Assembly (NCBI RefSeq): GCF_037120705.1
Contig: NZ_JAWLJU010000002.1
Span: forward strand, 2,881,001 to 2,945,000
DNA: 64,000 nt
Source: Pseudoalteromonas sp. UG3-2
GTDB lineage: Bacteria; Pseudomonadota; Gammaproteobacteria; Enterobacterales; Alteromonadaceae
Reading direction: 5' to 3'
In this document: positions 55,217-63,852 of the stretch, piece by piece
How the letters are laid out: each line of letters begins with the position of its first letter
Numbering within the stretch: position 1 is the first letter of the stretch
Translations under genes and position numbers: made by a program
The notes under the pieces: generated by a model
What the model saw: only the letters and a program-made list of their open reading frames with translations
The model's database searches: none
Told to the model about the DNA's origin: nothing

Positions 55217-55769
55217 GGCCTAATACTCTTTTGCTGGTAGTAGCGAGCTTGGGTTTTTGTGGCTCTTGACTGAGCACAAGCACGGGGCGGGTGACAAACA
55301 AGTTGTTTGGGTAAACCACTTTATGACCTTCAATATGGCGCAGTACCACACTCATTAACCCCATTTCGACAATACATCCTTCAACGAAGTTAGCGCCATC
55401 CACTATCCGCACCCAATTGCCAACGCGATAATCATTTTGAATGAACATTAGCAAAAAAGAGGTTAGGTTCGAGAGCAGTGACCAGCCAGCAAACATGGCG
55501 ACCCCGAGCATGGCAAAAAGCGATGAGCCGAGCACCAAAAGCCCTTTTAGCTCTATGCCCCAAAACACCAGCATGATACAAACAAATACAAACGCCACGA
55601 TAGTTTTCACCAACAGTTCGGCGCGCTGCTTGCGGTGGGAGTCAATTTTGCCGCGTGTCACTTTTTCCAGCAGCTTGCAGCACCCAGAAACCAGCAAAGG
55701 AAAAAGCAGTACAGCAATTAATGAAGCGAATAACTTATACTGATTGAGAACAAAATCTAATACGTGCAA
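55206..55769 (-). CDS. Small MscS-family mechanosensitive channel
   Basis: A 187-residue inner membrane protein with three predicted helices (about 10-30, 52-72, 80-105) and the MscS core: LGSSLFAMLGVAMFAGWSLLSNLTSFLLMF as pore-lining helix and the beta-domain NDYRVGNWVRIVDGANFVEGCIVEMGLMSVVLRHIEGHKVVYPNNLF. It lacks the large C-terminal portal domain, so it is a minimal form. A role in osmotic shock is likely. Convergent with the deacylase gene. Confidence 0.87.
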   Translation of the reverse strand: MHVLDFVLNQYKLFASLIAVLLFPLLVSGCCKLLEKVTRGKIDSHRKQRAELLVKTIVAFVFVCIMLVFWGIELKGLLVLGSSLFAMLGVAMFAGWSLLSNLTSFLLMFIQNDYRVGNWVRIVDGANFVEGCIVEMGLMSVVLRHIEGHKVVYPNNLFVTRPVLVLSQEPQKPKLATTSKRVLGPKK

Positions 55770-55820
55770 TGTAGTTTATACCTTAACTATTTTACGCCTT
55801 ATATCATGCAATTTGCTCTC

Positions 55821-57527
55821 CTAAAAGCGGTTTTTTACAGTGAATAACCATTGCACATCATCGACATTGTCAGGGCCTCCAAGCGGCGCTGCAACGTCGA
55901 TATGCAGCATGATATCCGAATTCGCTCTGCTCGGCGCAAGACGAAGTCCAAGTCCAAGGTTTTTCAGTGTTGACTCGTTAGCATTGATGGCAAGGTGAGA
56001 GTCATAGGCTTTGCCTAAATCAAAAAATGCGGCACCGCCGACTTTGAATAAGCGCCATAAATCGTATTCCCAATAGAAGCGCCTTTCGATGTTAAGCAGT
56101 ACGCGTTTACTGCCTTGTTGATACTTAATTGGGTAACCTCTTAACCCGGTTTCGCCACCTAGTGTAATTTGTTTGTCTAAAGTGAGGTTTTTACCATAGC
56201 TATAGCTGGCGTTGAGAAACCAAGATTGGTAGAGGCTGGTATTAAGGTAATATTGAATATTGAAACTGGCTATGAGGTTTTCAGCGCGGTCGCTTTGCTG
56301 ATCCCAATTGCCATTGAGGTCCATAGCAAAGCGCCAAAGGCTGTGATCTGAGGTATAGTGAGCCGTATCTGCGCTAAGAGAAAAAATGACGCGTTCGTCA
56401 TCATTGCTCCATGCCGTAGGAGAGTACCCGAGTAAAGCACGAATGTTCCAACCTAAATTTAAATCTTCGGTGCGATAAATAGAGTCAAAGTTTCGCACCT
56501 TAACAAACGAGTCTTCAAACCATTGTGCCTGCACATAAGGGTAACTTAGCGATCTATCGCTCGCGATGGCGAGCGTGGTTTCTGGGATAGCGCTAAAGCG
56601 GTATTCTTCGTGGCGATAACCGGCAATTAAGCGTCGTGTCCAGTTACCACCTAATGCTTGAGAGTGGCCAAAGTAAAATTGACTCACAGCTCTTTTTTGG
56701 TTGAATTCAGAGATGGTTTCACCGCCAGAATAAATCGGCTCTTCACGCTCGTCAGAGAAATTGGTAAAGCCGTAACTATAAGGCGTGTCGGTGGCAAAAA
56801 ATGGATAATTGACACTAACATAGTGACGCTCGCCATCGTCATTATCGGAGTACTCAATGCGACCTGTGTACCTTGAACCTAAAATATTGGGGTCGTCATA
56901 GACAAACAAATAACCAGCACGGTCCACTTCTTTAATATGAGTAAAAGACAGACGCTTACCATAGCCAAGTAGGTTGCTCTCTCGAAAGCCGATCCTCGAG
57001 GTGTTTTCACCACCACTGCGGCTAAAGCTTAAATCCGGCATTAAGGTCCATAAGTCCCGGGTGATCACGGTCACTAAAATATCGCCATCGCAATTTTCGA
57101 CGGCATAAATACGGGCATCGTAAAGGTAGGATTGTTGCCTCAATAGACGTTCTGATTCAGCCAGTTTACGCGGTACGTAATCATCGCCTTCTTGAAACAA
57201 TAACACGCTTTTTAATACTTCAGGTTTGGTTTGTACGTGGTAGCGGTTGGCAAACCGAAACAGGGCATTATTTTCCTCCGGCTTGTCGGTATCAAAGACA
57301 TTGAGCTGACGCAGCTCAATGTCGATTATTTTCTTTCCCGTTGCCGCTTTGGGGTAATTTTCTTGGCTATCAAGTTGGCGCGTTAAGCTTTGGTCGTGCT
57401 CACTATCAGTACGGTTATTACTGCAACTATTCGACAGATCTAACGCAGGAACTTGTTCAGCTCCTTGCGCCATGGCAATGCTGCTAAAAAATAATAGGGT
57501 GGCGAGTAATAGCCATCTTATTGTCAT
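55821..57527 (-). CDS. Omp85/BamA-TamA-like outer membrane protein
   Basis: From ATG 57527 a signal peptide (cleavage after MAQ, residue about 21) leads a 568-residue protein. A POTRA-like segment lies around LRQLNVFDTDKPEEN to TRDLWTLMPDLSF (about 55-170), followed by a C-terminal 16-strand barrel of the surface-antigen (D15) type that ends in VKNRF with the terminal Phe used by BAM. LRGYPIKYQQGSKRVLLNIERRFY is the conserved strand motif (RGY). It is shorter than BamA or TamA and has one or two POTRA units. Substrate unknown. Confidence 0.85.
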   Translation of the reverse strand: MTIRWLLLATLLFFSSIAMAQGAEQVPALDLSNSCSNNRTDSEHDQSLTRQLDSQENYPKAATGKKIIDIELRQLNVFDTDKPEENNALFRFANRYHVQTKPEVLKSVLLFQEGDDYVPRKLAESERLLRQQSYLYDARIYAVENCDGDILVTVITRDLWTLMPDLSFSRSGGENTSRIGFRESNLLGYGKRLSFTHIKEVDRAGYLFVYDDPNILGSRYTGRIEYSDNDDGERHYVSVNYPFFATDTPYSYGFTNFSDEREEPIYSGGETISEFNQKRAVSQFYFGHSQALGGNWTRRLIAGYRHEEYRFSAIPETTLAIASDRSLSYPYVQAQWFEDSFVKVRNFDSIYRTEDLNLGWNIRALLGYSPTAWSNDDERVIFSLSADTAHYTSDHSLWRFAMDLNGNWDQQSDRAENLIASFNIQYYLNTSLYQSWFLNASYSYGKNLTLDKQITLGGETGLRGYPIKYQQGSKRVLLNIERRFYWEYDLWRLFKVGGAAFFDLGKAYDSHLAINANESTLKNLGLGLRLAPSRANSDIMLHIDVAAPLGGPDNVDDVQWLFTVKNRF

Positions 57528-57547
57528 CACGTGCCCTCTAGTCTGTA

Positions 57548-57708
57548 ATACCAATTCGCTTAATTAAGTGGTCTATTTGAGGCAAGAAAATTCTGTCGAT
57601 AACCAGGCAAAAATTTTGCTATTTAGTTGTTCTAAATAAGAAATTTTTAACGCAGTTAGCGTCGAATTTGCTCCCTCCAATTGAGCAGGTATTAATGCGG
57701 ATTGGTAT
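57548..57708. mobile_element. 161-bp MITE-like element
   Basis: Terminal inverted repeats ATACCAATTCGC (57548-57559) and GCGGATTGGTAT (57697-57708), 11 of 12 matching, flanked by TA. The centre forms a cruciform: AAAAATTT...AAATTTTT (57609-57616 / 57641-57648) around TATTTAG-TTGTT-CTAAATA (57620-57638). No ORF. Form and ends fit non-autonomous elements seen in Alteromonadales. Confidence 0.8.
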
Positions 57709-57801
57709 AATCCTTTTAGTATGGTCGATTTTGCTTTAGCTTGCTTAGAAACAATAACAAAAACTAAGAGTATTTATAGACTTAAATGACTTTATGAGGC
57801 G

Positions 57802-58089
57802 TTAATCAGAGAGGACTTGGTGCAGTGAAGGCAGTAATTCAAGGGCGTCTAAGCCATCTGGAGCAATCCAAACGCTGTTACTGTAATGCTCAAAATTAAG
57901 ATTAAAAAAACTATTTTGAAACTGAAATCGCCACTGATGTCTATCGGCACCCGCTGAGAATTCAATCATGTTAATGTGCTGGTGGTGTAAAAATATTTGT
58001 GCCCAAAGCTCAAAGTCTTCATCGTTTGGCAGCTGTTCACTGCTGACGATGATTACTTCATATTGCGAGTCTAAAGTGACAGAGGTCAT
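57802..58089 (-). CDS. DUF3630-like protein next to recQ
   Basis: A 95-residue acidic protein without membrane segments or signal: YEVIIVSSEQLPNDEDFELWAQIFL, HINMIEFSAGADRHQWRFQF, VWIAPDGLDALELL. It has the pattern of the uncharacterised DUF3630 family often found beside recQ in Alteromonadales. Its start overlaps the recQ stop (TAATG), so it is translationally coupled; a helper role in RecQ activity is possible. Confidence 0.75.
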   Translation of the reverse strand: MTSVTLDSQYEVIIVSSEQLPNDEDFELWAQIFLHHQHINMIEFSAGADRHQWRFQFQNSFFNLNFEHYSNSVWIAPDGLDALELLPSLHQVLSD

Positions 58090-59912
58090 TAATCACGCTC
58101 CAAATAATTTCGTATTAACTGCATAAATGGGGCACCATATTTGCTCAACTTGGTAAAGCCAACCCCAGAGACTTGCAAAAATTCACTGTCAGAGGTGGGG
58201 GTCTTTTGCGCCATTTCAGCCAAGGTTCTATCGTTGAACACCACATAAGGCGGGACATCGTCATCATCAGCCAACTGTTTGCGCAGGGCACGCAATTTGG
58301 CAAATAGCTTTTTGTCATAGTTAAACTGCGCAAGCTTATCTTGATAGACGTGTTTTGCCGCCAGCCTCGGCTCTGCTAGGTGCAGGGTGTATTCGCCACG
58401 TAAAACGGCTCTTGCCGCTTCTGTAAGTCGCAGCGTCGCACCTTGGGTGATGTCTTGATTCACTAAGCCATGGTGGATGAGCTGACGCAGAATACTAAGC
58501 CAAAATTCATTACTGTGTTCCCTGCCTATGCCATAGGTAGAGAGGTCATGGTGATTGTGTTCGCGGATCCGAGCAGTATTAGCACCACGCAGTAGATCAA
58601 CGATATAGCCTAAACCAAAACGCTGCTCTGCACGATATATGCAAGAGAGTGCTTGCTGAGCTACAACGGTGCCATCAAATTGTTTCGGCGGATTTAAGCA
58701 AATATCACAGTTTCCGCAGGCTTCACGTTGGTACTCGCTAAAATAGTTCAAGAGAATTTGGCGGCGGCAAGTTTGTGCTTCGGCAAAGCTCGACATGGCT
58801 TGGAAACGCTGCTCTTCAACCCGGCGGCGCTGTTCATCAGGAATGTCTTCAAAAAAACGTTTAACCCGGCCGATATCAGCGGGGTCGAAGTACATTACGG
58901 CTTCTGCGGCTAAGCCATCACGACCGGCGCGACCGGTTTCTTGGTAATAGGCTTCAATGCTTTTGGGAATATCGTAATGCACCACAAAGCGTACATTTGG
59001 CTTATTAATGCCCATACCAAAAGCTACGGTCGCAACAACTATTTGGATGTCATCGCGGGCAAAGCGGTTTTGCACAAACTGGCGCTGTTCGTTATCAAGG
59101 CCAGCATGATAACCCGCGGCGTTATAGCCAGATTCAATCAAGCGCTCTGCGATATCGTCTACGCGCTTGCGACTGCCACAGTAAATAATGCCACTTTGTC
59201 CTTTTTGTTCTTTTAAGTAGCGGAACAGCTGTGATAAAGGCTTAAACTTTTCTTCAATGGTGTAACGAATATTGGGCCTATCAAAGCTACCGGTATGAAT
59301 AAATGGCGCACGCATATCAAGCTGCTGGACGATATCTCGCCGAGTAGCTAAATCCGCCGTGGCGGTGAGGGCCATAAGTGGCACCGCAGGGAAATATTGT
59401 CTGAGCTCTTTTAAACGAAAGTAGTGAGGGCGAAAGTCATGTCCCCAGTGCGACACACAGTGGGCTTCATCAATGGCAAATAAAGCAACATTGCAGCTGC
59501 TTAAGCGCTCTATAAAGTCTCTTTGCAGTGCTTTTTCTGGTGCCACATAGAGTAACTTTACCGTACCCTGCTGGAGCCCTTCATAGGTGGCTCTTTGCTG
59601 CTCCCAAGCAACGCTATTATTAATATACTCCGCCGCCACACCTTGCGCTTTTAGCTGTGCTACCTGATCTTGCATTAATGAGATTAAGGGGGAAATAACC
59701 ACTGTAACCCCTTCAAACAGCAGGGCTGGAACTTGATAACAAAGTGATTTCCCCCCCCCAGTGGGTAACAGCACAAGGGTATCCTGACCAGCAAGACTGG
59801 ACTGAATAATTTCTAGCTGACCATCACGAAAGGTACTGTAACCAAATACATCTTTGAGTACCGTTTTAGGGTCTTTAGTTGGGGCGTCTAAGAGTGTTTC
59901 CATTGCCGCCAT
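58089..59912 (-). CDS. recQ: ATP-dependent DNA helicase RecQ
   Basis: A 3'-5' helicase in RecF-type recombination. 607 residues (609 in E. coli): Walker A LLPTGGGKS (48-56), DEAH box IDEAHCVSHWGHDFR (about 145-160), motif VI QETGRAGRDG, a zinc-binding region (CRRQILLNYFSE ... CGNCDICL) and a C-terminal HRDC domain (about 530-607). Translationally coupled to the DUF3630-like gene. Confidence 0.98.
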   Translation of the reverse strand: MAAMETLLDAPTKDPKTVLKDVFGYSTFRDGQLEIIQSSLAGQDTLVLLPTGGGKSLCYQVPALLFEGVTVVISPLISLMQDQVAQLKAQGVAAEYINNSVAWEQQRATYEGLQQGTVKLLYVAPEKALQRDFIERLSSCNVALFAIDEAHCVSHWGHDFRPHYFRLKELRQYFPAVPLMALTATADLATRRDIVQQLDMRAPFIHTGSFDRPNIRYTIEEKFKPLSQLFRYLKEQKGQSGIIYCGSRKRVDDIAERLIESGYNAAGYHAGLDNEQRQFVQNRFARDDIQIVVATVAFGMGINKPNVRFVVHYDIPKSIEAYYQETGRAGRDGLAAEAVMYFDPADIGRVKRFFEDIPDEQRRRVEEQRFQAMSSFAEAQTCRRQILLNYFSEYQREACGNCDICLNPPKQFDGTVVAQQALSCIYRAEQRFGLGYIVDLLRGANTARIREHNHHDLSTYGIGREHSNEFWLSILRQLIHHGLVNQDITQGATLRLTEAARAVLRGEYTLHLAEPRLAAKHVYQDKLAQFNYDKKLFAKLRALRKQLADDDDVPPYVVFNDRTLAEMAQKTPTSDSEFLQVSGVGFTKLSKYGAPFMQLIRNYLERD

Positions 59913-60088
59913 TCTAGAGTTTTTTTTATTTATTGTCTTTGCTTTTTGTCGCGAGAGGGGTCGGACTGCTGTTTATTTAACCGCACGACTGAGTGATGTA
60001 ATGACCCACGCTTTATCTAAGTTTAATGGCTTGGTGTTTTATTGATGGTATAATTGCAGTTCTCTTTGCAACTCCTGCCAAGGTCGAC

Positions 60089-61000
60089 ATGTCGGTAATT
60101 GATGAACAAAACAAGGGGCACCTGCTCGCCATTCTTGCCTTTTTAATGTGGGGCTTAGCACCCATTTATTTTAAACAACTTATTCATGTGGATGCGATTG
60201 AGATCTTAGTGCACAGAGTGATTTGGTCTGTATTATTTATTATGTTAATAGTATTGGCAAAAAAACAGTGGCCTAAGATTGTCGCAATTGTTCGACAGCC
60301 AAAACTATTGGCAATGCTAACGCTCACTGCCTGTTTGCTGGGGTTCAACTGGGGACTCTTTATCTGGTCGGTGAATAATGGCTTTATGCTCGATGCCAGT
60401 TTAGGGTATTACATCAACCCGCTATTAAATGTATTGCTAGGCATGTTATTTCTTTCTGAGCGTCTGCGCCGCGCACAAAAGTTTGCTGTGGTGTTGGCTA
60501 TAGTGGGTGTGGTGTTGCAATTAATCAGCTTTGGCTCTTTCCCTGTTATTGCGTTTTCATTGGCGGGCTCTTTTGCCATTTATGGTCTATTGCGAAAAAC
60601 CCTCGCGGTTGAGTCTTTACCTGGGTTACTGATTGAGGCATTGATCTTGAGTCCCATCGCACTAATGTACTGGTGGTGGGTGGAGCCCAGTGCCACAAGT
60701 AATTTGTATGCCAACAACTGGTATACGAATGCATTACTAATAAGCGCCGGAATTGTGACTACCTTGCCGTTACTTTGCTTCACTGCAGCTGCAAAGCGGA
60801 TCCCCTATACCACATTAGGTTTTTTCCAATACATTGGACCCAGTCTAATGTTTATTTTGGCGGTGGTGTTATATGGCGAAGCCTTTGATACTGAGCGGGC
60901 GGTTACCTTTGCTTTTATATGGAGTGCACTGGCGATGTTTAGCCTTGACTCATACCGCGATAGACGTAAACGCTTAGCCAATAAGACGGTTTCGTCCTAA
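60089..61000 (+). CDS. rarD: EamA-family transporter RarD
   Basis: A 303-residue inner membrane protein (E. coli RarD 296) of the drug/metabolite transporter superfamily, with ten predicted helices. Start MSVIDEQNKGHLLAILAFLMWGLAPIYFK at 60089, replacing the longer frame. Motifs YYINPLLNVLLGMLFLSERLR and GFFQYIGPSLMFILAV are typical. Chloramphenicol-sensitive protein by name; substrate unknown. It overlaps the convergent DGC gene by 27 bp. Confidence 0.9.
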   Translation: MSVIDEQNKGHLLAILAFLMWGLAPIYFKQLIHVDAIEILVHRVIWSVLFIMLIVLAKKQWPKIVAIVRQPKLLAMLTLTACLLGFNWGLFIWSVNNGFMLDASLGYYINPLLNVLLGMLFLSERLRRAQKFAVVLAIVGVVLQLISFGSFPVIAFSLAGSFAIYGLLRKTLAVESLPGLLIEALILSPIALMYWWWVEPSATSNLYANNWYTNALLISAGIVTTLPLLCFTAAAKRIPYTTLGFFQYIGPSLMFILAVVLYGEAFDTERAVTFAFIWSALAMFSLDSYRDRRKRLANKTVSS

Positions 61001-62221
61001 CTCTTTAGCTTGATAAAGGTTGATATCGGCTTGCTTAACCAAGCGGTCGATATCACTGCTGACCTCATCACTAAAACCAATTGAAATGGTAAAGGTTATA
61101 TCTTTATCGGTAAAACTCGCGCTATTGTCGGCAATATAGGCTCTAAAAGCTTCCAATCTTTCGAGACAAGCGTCTTTATCTTCAGTTGCAAAGAACACCG
61201 CAAACTCTTCACCACCTAAGCGAGCCATTAAGTCTTGCTGAAAATACTGCTTAAAAGCACGGCTAAAGGCTTCTAACACGGCATCGCCATAATCGTGACC
61301 ATAGTTATCATTAACCAGTTTAAAATGATCAATATCAAGCATGGCGATGGCACTTGATTGCTGCTGCTTAGCCCTTTGATGCAGTGCTTTTCTAACTGTA
61401 GCAAAGAAATAACGACGATTAGGTAACTCTGTAAGGTAATCTGTATTGGCTTGTTTGCGGATGGTCTGAATATGCTCGAGCATGTCGACGTTTTGACTTA
61501 AGCGACAATAAAACTCTTCGGCATTAAATGGTTTTCGTAAGTAATCGTTAGCGCCATTTTTAAGAAAGCGCGTTGACAGGTGGTCTGTATCGACCCCTGA
61601 AACACCAATAATCGCTTTGTCATCATCGGTATATAAGCGCCTGATCTCTGAGCAGAGTTCTTCTCCGCGCATATTGGGCATTTCACTGTCGGTAATAATA
61701 ACCGAAATATCTGTGTGTGCCTTAAGCACTTCGAGCGCTTCGATGCCGTCAGTGGCCTCGAAGACTTGGTATTTGTGACGTTTCACTAAAGTTGAGATGT
61801 ATTGTCTTGCCGTCGCTGAGTCATCAACAATAAGTATCTTGACGTTTTCATTTCTAGGCAATCGCTCCAATTGGCGGCGCAAATAGTGGTAAGCCTGTTT
61901 ATTCTCTTTAGTGATGTAATCAATGATAGGGTACTGTTCAACCGTTTTACGTGTTTGGCTCTCCAGGTTTCCCGTCATGACTATAGTAGGGATATTGGCT
62001 TTGATAGTGCAGGGGATTGCTTCTCCACGAGGGGCGTCGGGCAATATAAAGTCAACTACTGCGCAAAAATATTGGTTTTGTTTGATTAACGCCTCAGCTT
62101 GGGCTCGAGACTCGGCTATATCGGCATGATAGCCGGCACTGGTGGCTATATGCTTTTGTACTCTGGCAATTGTTGGGGTGTCTTCAATGATTAAGATTTT
62201 TCGAGTCACAATCTTCGCCAA
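60974..62221 (-). CDS. Diguanylate cyclase with two receiver domains
   Basis: A 415-residue REC-REC-GGDEF protein. REC1 (about 8-120) has Asp in VVDFILPD (about 57) with IEDT, MTGN and the Lys in YITKEN. REC2 (about 127-245) has IITDSEMPNM (Asp about 178) and Lys in YLRKPF. The GGDEF domain (about 265-415) has an intact GGEEF active site, so it should make cyclic-di-GMP. The four residues before it in the I-site position read FQQD in place of RxxD, so product inhibition is probably lost. No histidine kinase is adjacent. Confidence 0.93.
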   Translation of the reverse strand: MAKIVTRKILIIEDTPTIARVQKHIATSAGYHADIAESRAQAEALIKQNQYFCAVVDFILPDAPRGEAIPCTIKANIPTIVMTGNLESQTRKTVEQYPIIDYITKENKQAYHYLRRQLERLPRNENVKILIVDDSATARQYISTLVKRHKYQVFEATDGIEALEVLKAHTDISVIITDSEMPNMRGEELCSEIRRLYTDDDKAIIGVSGVDTDHLSTRFLKNGANDYLRKPFNAEEFYCRLSQNVDMLEHIQTIRKQANTDYLTELPNRRYFFATVRKALHQRAKQQQSSAIAMLDIDHFKLVNDNYGHDYGDAVLEAFSRAFKQYFQQDLMARLGGEEFAVFFATEDKDACLERLEAFRAYIADNSASFTDKDITFTISIGFSDEVSSDIDRLVKQADINLYQAKELGRNRLIG

Positions 62222-62331
62222 TCACTAATGTTTTACTAATTCTTAACGCATATAAAAGTAAAAGCAATGCTAGTGTAGAAAACTTATTAAAAAGTCATAA
62301 CAATCTATGATGATATTGCGCAAAAAATGCT

Positions 62332-62358
62332 AAAAAAACGGGCTCTTTTAAAGAGCCC
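62332..62358 (-). terminator. Terminator of maoP
   Basis: Minus-strand stem GGGCTCTT / AAGAGCCC with a small loop, then G and seven T (62332-62338). Confidence 0.85.
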
Positions 62359-62388
62359 AGTTATTAAGTTATCCAGTGATAAGCGCCA

Positions 62389-62760
62389 TTACAGGTCATC
62401 ATCAATGTCAACACTGACGGCCACACTGGTGTCGTTTTGCACCTTTGAACGACCAAATAAAGTATGAAATTTAGTTTTACAGGTTGTTAGCTTTAAATAT
62501 TTAGCCCAAGCTTTTTCCACAGCATTGGTAGGAACAGAGGCACCATCCATCACTTGAACAAATTGCAGCTGAAAACTGTTTTGCGGTTCTTGTGCTTTGC
62601 TGTATAAGCTTCTTAGCGTTACACCACATTGCTCAAGAATTTCAGCTTCTTGTAAAGTGAAATGACCGCTGCGACCAAATCCACGGGGGAAGTTGGCGTC
62701 ATCATAAAATGCTTTAGGGCTTGTGAAAGCGTGTTTCAAAGTGGCTAGATTATGATCCAT
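62389..62760 (-). CDS. maoP: Macrodomain Ori protein MaoP
   Basis: The 123-residue protein is similar to E. coli MaoP (YifE, 112 aa), which constrains mobility of the Ori macrodomain. Shared features are NFPRGFGRSGHFTLQEAEILEQCG (N-terminal third), AVEKAWAKYLKL and KFHTLFGRSKV. It is divergent from hdfR, the same arrangement as in E. coli, which supports both calls. The C-terminal tail is acidic and extended. Confidence 0.85.
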   Translation of the reverse strand: MDHNLATLKHAFTSPKAFYDDANFPRGFGRSGHFTLQEAEILEQCGVTLRSLYSKAQEPQNSFQLQFVQVMDGASVPTNAVEKAWAKYLKLTTCKTKFHTLFGRSKVQNDTSVAVSVDIDDDL

Positions 62761-62847
62761 AACAAAGTCCTCAAGGGTTACTTGGCAGGAGTATGGATCA
62801 AGAATTGAATTTTAAAAAATGAGTTTTTTTTATCGTCAGGAAGAAAA

Positions 62848-63693
62848 ATGGACATAGATCTATTAAAAACTTTTGTCGAGGTGGTACGCACTCGCCATTT
62901 TGGTCGTGCCGCCGAGAATTTATACATTACTCAGTCGGCAGTGAGCTTTAGGATCAGGCAGTTAGAACAGAGTTTGGGAGTGAATTTGTTCATTCGCCAG
63001 CGCAATAATATTCAATTAACTGCCCCTGGAGAGCGGCTACTTCCTCATGCAAAAATGATTTTAACGGGCATGCAGCGTGCTAAAGTAGACGTGGCCCTGG
63101 CTAATAATATGCACAAACAGGTGTCACTCAGTGGTACGGCAAACATATGGGATGCTTTCTTACAGTTTGGCATTAATCATATTGTCTCGGCGATGCCAGG
63201 GGTTTCTTTAGTGGCAGAAATAAAAGCACAACAAGAAAGTACCCGGCTACTGTTGGAACGCACCTTGGACGTGGCGGTGCTTTTTGATCCCCCCAAGGTC
63301 GATGAGCTGGTGGTAAAGCCCATTCGTAACTTGGCGATAATACCGGTCAGCACTTTTGATAAGGTCTCCAAAGCCGAGTTTTTCGACAACCAATACGTTT
63401 ATGTTGATTGGGGCACGGCGTATTCACTGTGGCATGCGAAGCAATACTCAGGCAGCAACCCTCCTTACTTCAGAACCAGCACGGGAAGGATTGCTTTAGA
63501 CCTCATATTACAATGTGGTGGCTCTGCCTTTGTTCCAGAAGTCTTGGCGCAAGATGCCATTGCCAAGGGGCATCTATTTTTAGTGGAGGAAGTAGAGCAA
63601 AACGCAAGGGAAGTATTTGTTGCTTACCACAAAGACAACGAACAAATAGAGCATATTGAAACCATTGTTAGTCTTCTGACTGAGGTAAAATAA
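62848..63693 (+). CDS. hdfR: LysR-family regulator HdfR
   Basis: A 281-residue LysR-type regulator (HdfR in E. coli, 279, a regulator of flhDC and gltBD). The N-terminal HTH is MDIDLLKTFVEVVRTRHFGRAAENLYITQSAVSFRIRQLE (split at 1-40), with the short linker IRQRNNIQLTAPGERLLPHA. The effector domain is short. The symbol is supported by the divergent maoP. Confidence 0.87.
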   Translation: MDIDLLKTFVEVVRTRHFGRAAENLYITQSAVSFRIRQLEQSLGVNLFIRQRNNIQLTAPGERLLPHAKMILTGMQRAKVDVALANNMHKQVSLSGTANIWDAFLQFGINHIVSAMPGVSLVAEIKAQQESTRLLLERTLDVAVLFDPPKVDELVVKPIRNLAIIPVSTFDKVSKAEFFDNQYVYVDWGTAYSLWHAKQYSGSNPPYFRTSTGRIALDLILQCGGSAFVPEVLAQDAIAKGHLFLVEEVEQNAREVFVAYHKDNEQIEHIETIVSLLTEVK

Positions 63694-63852
63694 CCCTGTT
63701 CCCAAAATTAAGATGAATCTTTTATGACGCTTAGTTTAACTTTGGGTGTCAGTTTATTTTCAGAAATATTGTCGATGTAATAATTCTGTCATTTATCAAT
63801 GTCAAAATTCGCGTGTTTTAAAATTACGTGTTGCGATATTGAGGAAATACAC

